Shown in pieces: positions 1 through 11,689 of a stretch of DNA of 64,000 nucleotides. The stretch comes from Ulota crispa (taxonomy: Eukaryota > Streptophyta > Bryopsida > Orthotrichales > Orthotrichaceae), in NCBI GenBank assembly GCA_963920765.1, contig OY987247.1, positions 17,704,471 through 17,768,470 on the forward strand. Reading direction: 5' to 3'. The notes below the pieces were generated by a model. The model was not told where the DNA came from. It saw nothing but the letters and a program-made list of their open reading frames with translations, and did no database searches. Numbering within the stretch: position 1 is the first letter of the stretch; the number at the start of each line of letters is the position of its first letter. The position numbers were made by a program, and so were the translations under genes.

Positions 1-1144
1 TGACACCCCTAATGCCTCACTTAAAAGCATCTCCAATGCCACATATAAAACACTTTTGCACACACCAAAATGCACCAAAATGGATGAAAACCAACCCCTT
101 TGTAGAAAAAGTTGCTAAAGTTAAATTGTCATATTTGTAAATAGAGTCCGCAATACAATATTCATTAGTTTGGGGAAAAAGAAACATTTTGGGACTTTTG
201 GATTTATGGTTTTCAGAGATTTTGGTGACTTGGGGCATCCCTAATGCAGCCGTAAGAGAGGCATGCAAAAGCTTGTGCAGTGCTTTAAACTGGACTTGAG
301 CAAAAACATGGGCTCCAATCCAGCAGTTAAACCATACTGCATTTTTCAGGGCTCTCCACATAAGAGCCCCTAATTTGCAAATTTTCACTATTTGGAAAGT
401 CTTGCATACCACTCCAGCTCTAACTCTGACGCAATTTCAGGGAATTTCAGATACTGCTGACATGAATCAGCCACACATAAGGACTTGAATTTGACATAAA
501 CTAATAAAAAAAATTTGATTAGTGAGTGTCATAACTTGCTTGCATTGGAGGCTATTGAATTGAGAAATGACCTTGCTCTGTATTTGACTCCAAGTCAAAC
601 CGTTCATAGGGCTGATATCCCAGCTAGATTGGGAATGCCCTTAGAATGAATTGCATGATGATTTCTTCAAGACCTTACATCAATGACAAAATATCTTGAC
701 AGATCTATCAAAAATCTCACAAAAAAACATCAAATTACTCTCACAATAAATCATCAAATTACTCTCACAATAAATCATCAAATTACTCTCACAATAAATC
801 ATCAAATTACTCTCACAAATGCTTAATTTAATATTCTCAAAAGACATTTTGGGAAAGAAATTTTCCCAAATTAAAAAATTTTGTAATCCGCCCTTCAAAC
901 CACCCTTCAAGACAAGGTCTACGTGAATTCCTTACTTGTCTTCATGGAATTCCTTTTGGCATTCAAAATGAGATGACTCTTAATCGGTCCACTACATGCT
1001 TGCAAAATGGATATAATGAGGGTGGTTGGGTCCTTTAAAAATGAAGGTAGGATGAGCATGTACTATGATGTGCCATGTAACAAATTATATTGGGAATGCT
1101 TTACTAGCTGCAATTATGTAATTTGCATGCAAACACACGTTGTA
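1..1144. other. Intergenic, AT-rich, no gene; dispersed repeat fragments
   Basis: No coding exon structure is visible. Near 24-38 and 232-252 there are copies of the plant dispersed-repeat motif GCATCTCCAATG / GCATCCCTAATGCAGCCGTA. The same wording recurs at about 6,793-6,815 together with GGCTCCAATG and AAGAGCCCC segments, so 1-420 is probably an old copy of that repeat. The open frame on the minus strand across 17-412 is not gene-like: it has low-complexity composition and no recognisable domain. Confidence 0.4.
729..820. repeat. 24-bp tandem repeat, about four copies
   Basis: The unit ATCAAATTACTCTCACAATA plus AATC starts at 729, 753, 777 and 801 with almost no divergence between copies; the last is partial. 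It gives a spurious 8-residue periodic open frame on the minus strand. The near-identity of the copies points to recent expansion. No function is suggested. Confidence 0.9.
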
Positions 1145-2075
1145 TTAACCCCTAAAGACCTAAAGACCCAAGGAACCCACTTTGGGCTTTATGAGAACTC
1201 GGGCAGGCTCTGTTGACTTCATAATTCAGAATTTTTTTATGAAATTTTTAGGATAGATGCTACTCATCATAATCTACATGTGGAGCTTCATTTCATGTCA
1301 TTTAGATAAGTATTGCAAAAGTTATAAGGTTTTCTCAATTTCAATGTCTAACTGGGCAGCAAAAAATGTATTCTAATTTTTTTTAATTTTTTATATTATA
1401 GAATAGTATAGATTCATACCTACTCAAAAAAAAAAATGAATCACTCAATTCCAAATAATTAGGTAAGAGTTACAAGGAGTTTACTTTTCCGAGCAATGAA
1501 GGTAGGAAGAGGGTAGAAAAAACATATAAAGTTATCTTTTACTCTCAATTTTGAAAAATTACAAATGAAAATGAAAAATATAGTTACTAATTGTCTGTTA
1601 GAACATTTTCACCATTGGTATTAACAATTTTCAAATTCTTCCAAAACTTATTAGCATATTAGTTATATCTTTCATTTATCAATACCTTTCACTTTACAAT
1701 TTTTGTAAAAATGAATCCAACTTTTTTTTTTGTTAAATTTTTTTATATATGCTTTCAACCCATTTTCTGACATATTGCAAAAACTGCACAAGAAATACAA
1801 CATATGTATTTTTTTCTTAAAAAATTGAAAATCAAAACTTCACCTTTTGGAAGGATTAGAAAAACTTACATTTTGAAAATTAGGCACATTGATCTTGCAA
1901 TTGGTGGGGATGTTCATTCTGAAATTTTGGGACAATGTGGTTGAGCAAGTCAACTAAAAGAGCCTACGATTGAATTTGTTAAAAAGTAAGTTTTAATGAA
2001 GATTTTACCTGGTTTGGGGACTAATATTTTGAAGTAGTTTTGGACCTCTAAACACAAAAGAATTTTAGGGGTTAA
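1145..2075. mobile_element. TTAA-bounded non-autonomous element, copy A (931 bp)
   Basis: The left end reads TTAACCCCTAAAGACC and the right end, read inward, TTAACCCCTAAA. TTAA at both outer edges is what a piggyBac-type TTAA duplication would give. Inside the left end a short hairpin forms from CCCAA (about 1,167) and TTGGG (about 1,182). The segment GAGAACTCGGGCAGG at about 1,194-1,208 recurs, inverted, near the right end of copy C, and the AAGTTAT...GGGCAGC core near 1,317-1,357 is shared with copies B and C. There is no transposase frame. Family membership is seen in the sequence; the superfamily assignment is inference. Confidence 0.65.
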
Positions 2076-2623
2076 CAAACATAATTTACAAGAAGCTTGT
2101 ATGCTGCACATAGGTGTTAGTGGGGCCAAGGTGGAAATGTTTAAAATTTTCACCTAGCCAGAAAATGTACTAGTTTGGAAACCTGCCACTTGGAGAACAA
2201 ATCTTAGAATTTTGGATTCATGTTTGAATTTACAGATCTTGCTTTAGCCTAAAACGCGGAGGGAGACAAAATTGACCAATTACAAAATATGGGCATACAG
2301 TGTTGATTTTCACTTCTTTTTTGGTAAAAACTCAAGCTTTTCCACTTTAGCTCCACGAACACGCATATGTAGTATCCCACCACCAGGGTGAACTCACCCC
2401 TTTGTTGCCTTTCACTTGGATGAATGGATTGGGACTTGGGTTTTTGCAAATTTATGCTTGTGGGGACACAATGAAAAAGATTGACTTTCTTACAAACAGC
2501 AATAAAAGTAAGAACATACTCCTATTTTGAAGTAGGTTGATTTTGATTCCTTATTAAGGCCCAACACTAAACCAGCATTCTTGAATCTAAATTTGAAATC
2601 AAATTTTTGTTCAATCTTTTGCT

Positions 2624-3563
2624 TTAACCCCTAAAGGCCTGTTGTCCCTTTGGGGACTGTTTGGAGTTTGGTCATGTATTTATGAGTAAACTACTTTATG
2701 TAATTTTCTGAGACTTTTATGGGAGATGGGGAATTCAAAGATCTATTTGGACATCAAATTTTTTCTTCATTCCAACATTTATTGAAGAAGTTATGCATGG
2801 TTTTCTGAAATTTTGGGGAGAGCTGCCCATCCGGGCAGCCCAAAAACTTCTTTAAAAATTAATTTTTTTCAAAATTGAAAATTGAAATTGGTTCTTTAGA
2901 TTTTTTTTATAGGTGAGAAGCTTTGAATCATTCAATTTCAATCAATGACATGAAAGTTATAAGAATTTTTGTTTGCGGGCAATTATGGATTCCCTACTCT
3001 AAAATAAACTTTGAAGTCCTTTATTTTACTCAATTTTCAATATTTTAGAAAAAAAACTAAACCAAAGGAAGTAGATTGTTTAATACAACATTATCACCGT
3101 TGGGATTTGCATTTTTCATTTCAATAATTAGATTCTTAACAATCTAGTGTTTTGACCCATTCTCTACTTCTTTTTACTTATTGATTTTTCTCATGTGCTA
3201 CATAGTTCCAATTGATTTGAAAATTCTCCCACACATACCTAACTTGGTCTTCTACATGGGAAAAAAAACCTCAACTTTGCATAGAGCAAATTTTTTGATA
3301 TAGGAGTGGTCAACGGTTTCTGAAATTTTCAAGTAGTATGAAAAAAAACTTTTTCCTTCGCTTTGCATGTAAATATCTCACTCCTTTTCATTTGAAAAAA
3401 GCTCAAATTTTTTTCCCAAATACCTCATACTGTCTAGAGCAAGATCTTAAGATTGTAAGGTTGGATTTCAAAAATAAAAACAAAAAAACAATTCCTTTCA
3501 TCCCAAAAATGGCAGTTTTCGTTGTTTTTCACATAAAAAATGGCCTGGGCCTTTAGGGGTTAA
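2624..3563. mobile_element. TTAA-bounded non-autonomous element, copy B (940 bp)
   Basis: The ends are TTAACCCCTAAAGGCC on the left and, read inward from the right, TTAACCCCTAAAGGCCC, with TTAA at each outer edge. A small hairpin (GTCCC, loop TTTG, GGGAC) follows the left end at about 2,643-2,656. The interior carries the AAGTTATGCATGGTTTTC and GGGCAGC core shared with copies A and C. The only frames are short and AT-rich, so no transposase is encoded. Confidence 0.7.
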
Positions 3564-4023
3564 GTTTCTAATCTGTCACATTTTGTGGCATGTGTGGCAT
3601 GTGAACTTGTGAAGATCTGGAGCATTTCCACCCTGGCCCCACAAACTCATAATGCACTAGACCGAGCACCGGACCCATTTATCCAGGTAGGGGGAGCAAC
3701 GAAGGGGTCACCCGGCCCTTTATCCCAAATTCCCAACTCCCAAGCCATCACAAGACAATCCACAAAAGAATGTCAGTAAGGATTTTGCCCAATGTCAGTA
3801 TCCATACCGTTTTCAGGAACATTTATGCTTGGCAGAAGACGTGCAAACTCACAGTCCCAGTTAATAAAACTAATAAAATAGACATGAACCATGGAACATG
3901 AGAGCACCATTGTTCTCTGCATTTCAACAGAACAGATGAGACCGTGAGAGACCATCCAAATGAAGGAACTGCATAACATAACTAACATGCATATTCATGG
4001 AATTAAAGCTACCCCAAGTAAGT

Positions 4024-4988
4024 TTAACCCCTAAAGGACCAAGGGTGTTTTTTGAGAAAAGATCTCAAAAACTGTCAACTTTTAGTGCATTGTCCAAAAT
4101 TGAAATTAAAAATCTTTTTTCTCAATTCCAACCATACAAAAGTGTGCAAAACATATAAAATAATATGTGCAAAAAAATTCAGTCCATTTGACCTCGTGGA
4201 TTGTAAAATTATAATGTTTGAAGTGAGAAAAACTACTTTTCTTTATTCTTGCAAAACAAGGTCAGCAGGCTTTGACCCTTCCTATATTAAAATTTTTGCT
4301 TTAAACAAATTTGAGCTTTTTGACCATTCACAAGCTTATGATGTTAGGTTCACTCACAAAAAAAATAAGATTCAAAAATACAATCTAGCTTGTTCAAAAT
4401 CATCCTCCAATGCAAGGAGGTTTAGTGAATTGGCAATACATTAGTCATTCTTTCATGATTTCTTGTGCAATGAGGAAGTTATTTATTTGAAATCTGAATG
4501 GTGAAAAATTAGAGACAAACATTTGAAACATACAAATTTCTTTTTGAAGAGCTTTGGATTTATAGATTGAAAGATAACAGGGCTTGAAGTTAGAGGATTT
4601 TTTTTTTCTTGAAACTACCCAAACATAGTTAACAAAGTTTGACTCCCTTCAAAATGTGATGTGAGAGCTCTATTTTTTTTTATTTATTTTTACAATTGTA
4701 CACCATGTTTTTTTAGTAACATACTTGCCAAATTTCAAAAGTTGATGAAAGTTTTAGCATAAGATTCTCCAAAGATGCCCAAATTGCCCAAGCTGCCCAA
4801 TTTCTTTTGGGCAACATAACTTTTAAACCAAGCATCCGATTGAGGAAAAAATTACATTTCCACTTAGGGAATACTTATCCGCACCTTGTGTAACAATTTT
4901 GAAGACATCCAATAAAAATTAACTCCATAGGACCCTACCCGAGTTCTCAAGTGACTATTCAACAGCCACTTGGTCCTTAAGGGGTTAA
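4024..4988. mobile_element. TTAA-bounded non-autonomous element, copy C (965 bp)
   Basis: The left end is TTAACCCCTAAAGGACCAAG; the right end read inward is TTAACCCCTTAAGGACCAAG. The terminal inverted repeat is about 20 bp with one change and TTAA forms both edges. This is the best-preserved pair of ends in the window. A 9-bp stem with one mismatch (CAAGTGGCT / AGTCACTTG, about 4,944-4,969) sits just inside the right end. The interior shares the TTGGGCAGC/AAGTTAT core with copies A and B in the opposite orientation. A 130-codon open frame at 4,052-4,444 has no recognisable domain and is probably chance. Confidence 0.75.
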
Positions 4989-5381
4989 GCCTAACCTAAA
5001 AAAAAGGACCGGTATACCTAAAATAACAATGAAGAATTAGTATCACAACGTTTGGACAGTTCAGAACGTTATATTAGAGTGACTCTATGGCATGTAGTAA
5101 GTATAGATTTTCATGTAATTCAGGATTCTGTTTGTAAAATGTAGGGAGATATCTTAATATTAAGGGACATTGAGTTGTTGACATTTTGTAGATTTACAGA
5201 AATTTTGCATATAATATATGCAAAACATCCAAAGATCTCCTAATGTTATACATATGGATTATAGATTTTGTGTAGTTTGAAATTAGTTATATAAGCAATT
5301 TATATGTTTCTAATGCACGTGTATAGTCTGAAATCCTCAACTTTGTCTTCACATTCCTGTTAACACCAAAAAGTTTAGGGG

Positions 5382-6295
5382 TTAATCCTTTAAGGACCGC
5401 GCGACCATATTTTGGTCGCTAGGAGTGGTTTTTGGCATGTAGGCTGAAATTGCTCAATAATTTGGAATTTGGTCTTGAAGTACGCATGTGATCACAAGAA
5501 TTTTGCATCCATTTAAAAAAATAACAATGCAATTGGGTATGTGAGTTGACAAATAATGATGTTTATACGGCATGGCTTCAAAATACATATCCATTTTTTG
5601 TCAAAGATGGATCAAAGCAACAGCACAATGCATCAAGTATGCAAGAAGAACGTCAAGTTTCAATTGCACAATTCGAAAAAAATTCAAACTGCTTAATAAA
5701 TATGCTTGTATTGATTTCCTATATGGTAGTAGTATAATTGTAGTATTTGAAGATCTACTAAAATGGTGTTGTCAATTCGGCTTTAAAATACGTCATCTTA
5801 CATTTAAGGCCAACTCTTGATTGCTTTCACCAATCGGATTTTCCATGACAATTATCAAATTTCTTGTAGAATTGTTTTAGGGTAGTAAAGAAAATGAGAA
5901 TTTTTACCCTTTTTGTCCACTTAGCTACACCTTGTGATTGCTATTTTTGTCTATTTTGTGTGAAACTAATATTGTTGAAAAGGTGGGAAACCTTGCTTTT
6001 TAGAAATGTAAGGCTCTTTTCAATCAAAGCCTGCATGAAGTGGTAACATTCAAATCCACACAAGCATGAAACACTAAAGATTTTCCACATACGGCTCACT
6101 CCATCATTATAATGTTTCACTTCCAATGGTAAATCTAGTTAAAATTTTGGTGCTTTGAAGTGAACAAGGTGTACTTCCCATTTGTACGGTTGGATTATTA
6201 AAAATAGGTCCATATTTGAGTTAATTGCACATCTAAGCTTACAGCCCCTGTTTTTAATGGATTTTGTGAAAATGGGTGTGGTCTTAAAGGATTAA
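5382..6295. mobile_element. TTAA-bounded non-autonomous element, copy D (914 bp)
   Basis: The left end is TTAATCCTTTAAGGACC and the right end read inward is TTAATCCTTTAAGACC, bounded by TTAA. A clean hairpin GCGACCA - TATTT - TGGTCGC occupies 5,401-5,419, directly after the terminal repeat. The TTAA at 5,382 is also the right edge of a TTTAGGGGTTAA terminus, so another element end abuts or overlaps here. The interior differs from copies A-C and contains only small frames without known domains. Confidence 0.65.
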
Positions 6296-6647
6296 TAAAG
6301 TGGGAATTCAATCATTTGGATGAAAATTGCATGGACTATGAAGTCCTTAGAGTTATCACTTTATAAGTGAAAGTAGAGCCATTTACACTTTGTCGCATGC
6401 TCCAACTTTACACATCCCATCTTAGTTTCAGATTCCAACTTTTTTGCGTTTTAAAGGGTAAAGATTTCATTTATATGTTTTAAAACCAAACCTTTTATAC
6501 TAACAAAACACTTGGGACTTGATTCCCAAGCTGGAATTATATGTTTTTTACATTTAATTCTAAAGAGCAAAGCCCCCACATCTTTTGTGGCATAATTTTC
6601 TAAAGCCTTGTTGTGTTATGTAGGCAAAGGTGGACTTGAAACCAGGG

Positions 6648-6790
6648 ATAAGGTAAGAGGCTCTAATTTTGTGTAGGCTCTAAAATAGTGCACCTTCTTA
6701 AATGTATTCAATTTGTACATGTTGTATTTTATAGCCTTTTAACAATGTATATATCAAATACATTTGAGAAGGTGCACCATTTTAGAGCCC
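6648..6790. mobile_element. Short foldback MITE with GGCTCTAAAATGGTGCACC arms
   Basis: The left arm at 6,676-6,709 (GGCTCTAAAATAGTGCACC then TTCTTAAATGTATTC) pairs with the right arm at 6,757-6,789 (AAATACATTTGAGAAGG then TGCACCATTTTAGAGCC) around an AT-rich loop. The outer left end carries TAAGGTAAGAGGCTC with a partial duplication of the arm start. The same arms occur in the nested foldback inside MCM6 intron 1 (37,964-38,158), so this is a dispersed family. There is no coding capacity. Confidence 0.7.
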
Positions 6791-6950
6791 TAAGAGCATC
6801 CCCAATGTAGCCGTAACAAGGCACTAATTTTTTTTTACCAATTGTTATGCCCAGTTTGAGTGAAAATGAAGGCTCCAATGTAGCAAGTACTTGCAAATAT
6901 AATTTTCAAGGCTCCCCCATGCAAGAGCCCCTCCCCTCCATGACTTAGGG
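6791..6950. repeat. Dispersed AGAGCATCCCCAATG repeat copy
   Basis: AGAGCATCCCCAATGTAGCCG opens the segment and CATGCAAGAGCCCC closes it, with GGCTCCAATGTAGC inside. Related wording is present at 24-370. The copy directly abuts the foldback element ending at 6,790. It is probably an old non-autonomous transposon fragment of a kind common in plants; the termini are not certain. Confidence 0.4.
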
Positions 6951-7692
6951 TCTGAGACAAAGTCTGAACTGTCCTTCTGTTGTCACAAAAAGAAAAATTT
7001 ATTCTAAGCGTAGTTGAGGTCTACAAATGGCATTCGAATGGATACAAAAATACATAAGAATTTGCACTTGAAGTTCTTGTCTTAATTTCCGTGTCTTTGT
7101 ATTCAACATTATATTTTCACGTTAAAGTATTGTCAATATATGTTTAGGGAATATTTTGGTAGCACAGAAGCATTCAACCCTTAGAAACTAGACATTCAAA
7201 TCTAAAAATGTATGAAATGAACTAAACATGTTCCATGCATACAGAAACTTATTTTAATCCATCCACATGTTGTTATCAAATTCCTGTGTTTAGCAGTTTA
7301 CATTTTTTTTGTAATATATCTCTAAGTCCTCCCTTTGCAATTATTCTATATTTCAAGGAGTACAAGTTTGTTCCACCTTAAAATTAACAATTTTAGTTCA
7401 TGAATGAACCGAGGAATGACCCATCAGAAAAAAACAAAAACAAAATTATGTTTGGAATCATTTTTGCAAATCACCACAATTCAAATTTAACAACATAAAT
7501 GTTAAAAAAAAAGAGGCTTATGAAAAATGGCTAATTTTCAGTTCATAATTTTTTTTTAAAGAAGGAATCTTTGAATTCCTCATTTCGATATTCATTGATA
7601 AATAGCGGTGAGTGCATTGATAGATTTGTGTATACAAATATGACATACGGATCATTTTTGTAACTTTTGTTTGAAAGTAGTCATTTAATTAT

Positions 7693-8097
7693 GGGAATTG
7701 ATATGTGTACACCGGGGGTTGATATTTGCACACCCCTTGGAGATATATTGTAGATTCTACCATTAAAAGTCTGAATTTGAGAATTTTGAATTTAGATTTG
7801 GATTTAGAGACCATGGCTTACTCTAGAACCATTATAAAAAGTTGTAATTAAATAACACTTAATGAAAAAGCTTAGTTAGTGGAAAAAGTGTTACTTTTAT
7901 TTTTGTTTGTAAAAAAGATAAACTTTTTCATTGGTTGTTATTCAATTGCAAACTTTTTTATGATTCTAGTGTAAACCATGGTCTCCAAATCCAAATTTAA
8001 ATTCAAAATCTCAAATTCAGATTTTTGACTGTAGAAATCTACAATTTATCTCCGGGGGTGTGCAAATATCAACCCCGGTGTGCACATATCAATTCCC
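7693..8097. mobile_element. hAT-like MITE, GGGAATTGATATG family, copy 1 (405 bp)
   Basis: Long terminal inverted repeats start GGGAATTGATATGTG and end CACATATCAATTCCC and extend inward for well over 100 bp, including GGTTGATATTTGCACACCCC and an AGAGACCATGG / CCATGGTCTC pair. The element is flanked by a perfect 8-bp duplication TTAATTAT (7,685-7,692 and 8,098-8,105). Eight-base duplications are typical of hAT transposition. Sister copies lie at 53,818-54,225 and, truncated, at 27,006-27,155. Confidence 0.85.
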
Positions 8098-8105
8098 TTA
8101 ATTAT

Positions 8106-9978
8106 TCACAAAGGGAAAGGAGAATTTGGGAATATAATGATATGTACGACCCTCCCCCGCTCCCCCAATGAAGGGCCTTGCAGGCTGGATCAAGCGTTTG
8201 GATGTGGGGACACTTGTAGATTTACTACAGAATTGCACTTCATGCAACATTATTCCAGGAGCTTAAATTCTGGTCATTTAAACCCAGCCTCACGCAAACA
8301 TCATCAAAACAGAGCACATGTATGGTGATTTGGTGAGTTGTCAACATGCATCGGGAGTAAGGAGTAATGACTGCACCTTTTAACTCCTTTATGGAACCCA
8401 GCTATCATTGTAGCAACAACTCAGAAACGGAGAAAAAGAAAAGGAAAACATGAAAAGAAACTACTGTAGATAACTTGCAGTGATAACTTAGCTTGAAAAA
8501 AATTGAAAGCTCTTGTGAAGTACGAGCACCCATATCGTCCCTTCTTGCAATTATTCCCCTTAGATGCATTCATAATTGCACTTGACTTAATCCGAATATT
8601 TAAAAATGTGAGAGGTGAGTTATAGAGTGCAACTAAAAAGAATGGTTTGATGCTGATTCTCCAACAAAAATTGGAACTACAATGTATATATGTTTTCATT
8701 TTAAAATTAAGAATATTGTTTGGGGATATGGTAGATATTTAATCGTTTCGTTTATTAAGAAATAAGAGTGGATTGCCAAATATTCCCACTCTTAAAAAAA
8801 AATCTCTTTTGAGTAAATGATTGCTTTGATCAATGAAATGCTGGGATTGGTAAGATGAGAAAAACTTCTTTCATTGTTAGTGGATGAAGTGTTAGTTTTT
8901 TTGGTTTCTTCTTCTTTTTGGTCTTATACACTTCATGTAGGTGTGAACAACCCAAATGAAGTATGGAATACCAACAACCTGAATAGGCACCAATCTTTGA
9001 TCTTATGTTTGATATTGTTATAATCAAATATATTCGTGTATACAAACAATATCTCTTATCATGACTTCATGGTTTAATTTGTCATTTTTCATGACAAGGC
9101 TATATTTCCACTTTCTTTAGTCCATTTTATTTAACTAAATAGAGTTTTGATAATTTGATCACATTTTCTAAATGCATTCGTAGTACAAGTGGTGAATACC
9201 ATGACCATCAACTCTGTAAGAAAAGAGCAAAAATTACTAATACTTTCAAACAAGAATTCCAAAATTAGCTCAAAATTCCTAAAATTTGGTAGAAATTGTC
9301 AAAAACTCAAATATTAGCACATGGATTTTAATGTATGTATGCCTCCCAATTCAAGCACACCTAGCAAAGCTTGACATTTGTGCCATATTTAGCATTCTAC
9401 CGATGATCAAATTTATTTACTTGTTAAGCAAAGGTATCCTTGTTCAAACAGACTAACTTATCACCAAAATTACTGCTATTTTTTGTTGATGCTATTTTTT
9501 ATTTTTTAATTGGAAATTATCACAACATAGTACTACCTTGGCTAGCAAGGATTTTAATACATCATCAGTAGTGTCATTCTTGTAGATTAGTGTTCAAAGC
9601 ACAACTATAATAATCAAGACTTGTCAAGGGGATGTTCATTCCATGTCCTAAGGTACAAGATTCACAAGTCTTGGAACTTGAGACATTTTTTTGACCAACA
9701 AGAGTTTGAGAACTCAATGTAACGTGGGGCTTGAAAGCCAGGCCACACTAACAAAAAAAAAAAACATTCCAAAAGGACACTTAGGTATAAGACAAGTGGC
9801 AGTACTTACAACTTCAAACCAACAGTTCCTAACTTTTACCCTTGAACGGTGAAGATGTTATTTTTAATGCGGACTTTGACAAAGACAAGATGAACCCAAC
9901 TTTCAAAAAATGCAAAGTATCTTCTATTGTCATTGTCTACTCGTTGAACTACGCACCTATCTCTGCTTGTAAAATAAA
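8106..9978. other. Intergenic, nothing recognised
   Basis: AT-rich sequence between two MITEs. Short open frames on both strands, for example on the minus strand at 8,421-8,699, show no domain, no splice-linked continuation and no codon bias. No RNA gene or repeat was recognised. Confidence 0.5.
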
Positions 9979-10404
9979 GGGAAAACTTTATGGATACCTC
10001 TGAAGTCTGCCACATTTGTATAGATACGCCTGGTTTTTCAAAAATTGCATAAATACCATTGGACCACAATTTGCAGGCATTTATTTTATTGTGCATGTCA
10101 CTTCCTTCTCTCTTGTGTGTTAATGTCGTGAGGCAAATGGAGATTTCCCAAATAGATTATGTAAATCTGAAAGACAAGGGGACTAAAAAATGCCAAGTCT
10201 CATTTCCTTTCTCTCTTATGAGCTAGTTGCTTATTTTCTGTTCTATTACATACCTTGCTTTAGTATTGGTCATGAAATAAGTAGCATGCACAACAAAAAC
10301 AAACACCCAAAAATTATGGTCCAAGTATATTTGTGCTATTTTTGAAAAACCATGGGTAATTATACAAATATGGCAAACCTTAGGGGTGTCCTTAAATTTT
10401 TCTC
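9979..10404. mobile_element. Mutator-like foldback MITE, diverged copy (about 426 bp)
   Basis: The left arm GGGAAAACTTTATGGATACC then CTCTGAAGTCTGCC pairs with a right arm that ends near 10,404 and includes TGGTCCAAGTATATTTGTGC and GGCAAACCTTAGGGGTGTCC. The central spacer (TTCTATTACATACCTTGC and so on) is shared with the copy at 24,469. The flanks TAAAATAAA and CAAAATAAA match at 8 of 9 positions, consistent with a 9-bp target duplication. This is an older member of the family at 21,120, 32,840 and 37,843. Confidence 0.7.
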
Positions 10405-11284
10405 CAAAATAAAACATTGCATGGAACCTTGAGCACAATAATTGCTCCCCATTATCTCAAATTATCTTCACTGGTGTGTCAAACATGCTCAAAGTGAATA
10501 AAATTGAGGGCCCTCTCAAATCCCTCTCAAGACACTTTGTCCTATCATTTCTAGCAAGGGCCCTTTAAGACATTATTCATTCTAAGTTTAGTGAACTCTA
10601 TCCTCTATTTTCCTTGATAAGTGGTCAAATGATTATTTATAAGGCGTGTTGAAGTGCAAGGCCACCTTTTTGAAGTGCATGGGCGGAGATCAAGGAGCTT
10701 AAAGCCCAAGGTTTTTGTTTTGGGTTTTTGTCAAGGTAGAGCAACTTGCACCCTAGAACGCCCGCACATAAGGAAAGATAGGCTAATATTAGAGTGAATG
10801 AATGATATAAGCACAATTCATCCAACAAGTTTACTAACATAAGCTACTTTCATCTAAAAGTTGGCAAACCGGATTTCTGCGTGAGGAGGGAGTTGGCATT
10901 TTCATTCAAACATTTACCAATTTTTTTTAGTGTAACGATCACCAACTTTAGTTTGAGGTAAGGTTTAGGCAAAAAATTGCCAAGAAAAAAACCCGTGCTA
11001 AAGCCCTTCAAATATATAGATGGAAACCTTTGAACGCACGAGGACCGGTGGAGATGCTCTCAAGAACACATTTCACTTTGTTGTCCATTCTAAACCATAG
11101 TCCAAAGAGTTTTTTTTAGCTTAAATAGCCAATATCCTACACTCTCTTGGGCCAACTGGTTGTCTAGAGTATACTTTTGGCTAAGCCGATAGAAATAAAG
11201 AACATTATCTTTTTTCTTCTTAAATGGTTGGTTTTTTTCCTAAACTTTTAAATTTAGTTGGGCAATTCTCAAAATTAACTACAA
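10405..11284. other. Intergenic, nothing recognised
   Basis: AT-rich non-coding DNA. The only notable motif is GGAGATGCTCTCAAG near 11,049, the complement of the dispersed AGAGCATCTCC motif, marking the edge of another old repeat copy. No gene-like frame was seen. Confidence 0.4.
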
Positions 11285-11579
11285 TACACCAAATAGTGGA
11301 TTTAGGTTGCCTCAACAATTAGGTTGCCTTACCTTGGAAAGTTACCTCATGACCCACCACTTGCCTACTTGGAAAAGCATGCAATTCTTTATAAACTTAG
11401 ATTTCACTTGATTTACAACTTGAATATTGCTAGTCTGTCTTTCTACAACTTTTAGTAGTTGCCAAATCTTTTAAAAATTGTTTATTACAATAATTATAAC
11501 TAAAATTTACAATAGTATTTAAATAGTGTGAAATGTCAAGAAATTAGTATGGGGCAACCTAAATGCACTATTTGGTGTA
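11285..11579. mobile_element. Short MITE with TACACCAAATAGTG termini
   Basis: Left end TACACCAAATAGTGGATTTA then GGTTGCC (11,285-11,311); right end GGCAACCTAAATGCACTATT then TGGTGTA (11,553-11,579). The two match as inverted repeats of about 27 bp with a single substitution. The interior is AT-rich and non-coding. It lies a little upstream of the GC-rich promoter region of the EDR2-like gene. No clear target duplication could be fixed. Confidence 0.65.
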
Positions 11580-11689
11580 GCTAGCTAGCAACTAAATGCC
11601 GGTACTCCACGTACAGTAATCTAAACGGGTTGCTCCTTTGACTACAGCATACGAGGCATAATCGACCAAAAAGGCTTTGAGAATGGAAT

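Noticed and set aside
729-820. CRISPR-like array
   Set aside because: The units are contiguous 24-bp tandem copies without unique spacers, in a eukaryotic nuclear context.
4052-4444. 130-codon plus-strand frame inside a TTAA element
   Set aside because: No recognisable transposase or other domain, and AT-rich composition; considered chance.
4985-5385. A possible 401-bp TTAA element between copies C and D
   Set aside because: The right edge has TTTAGGGGTTAA but the left edge lacks the CCC(C/T)TAAAGG motif, so no pair of ends exists.
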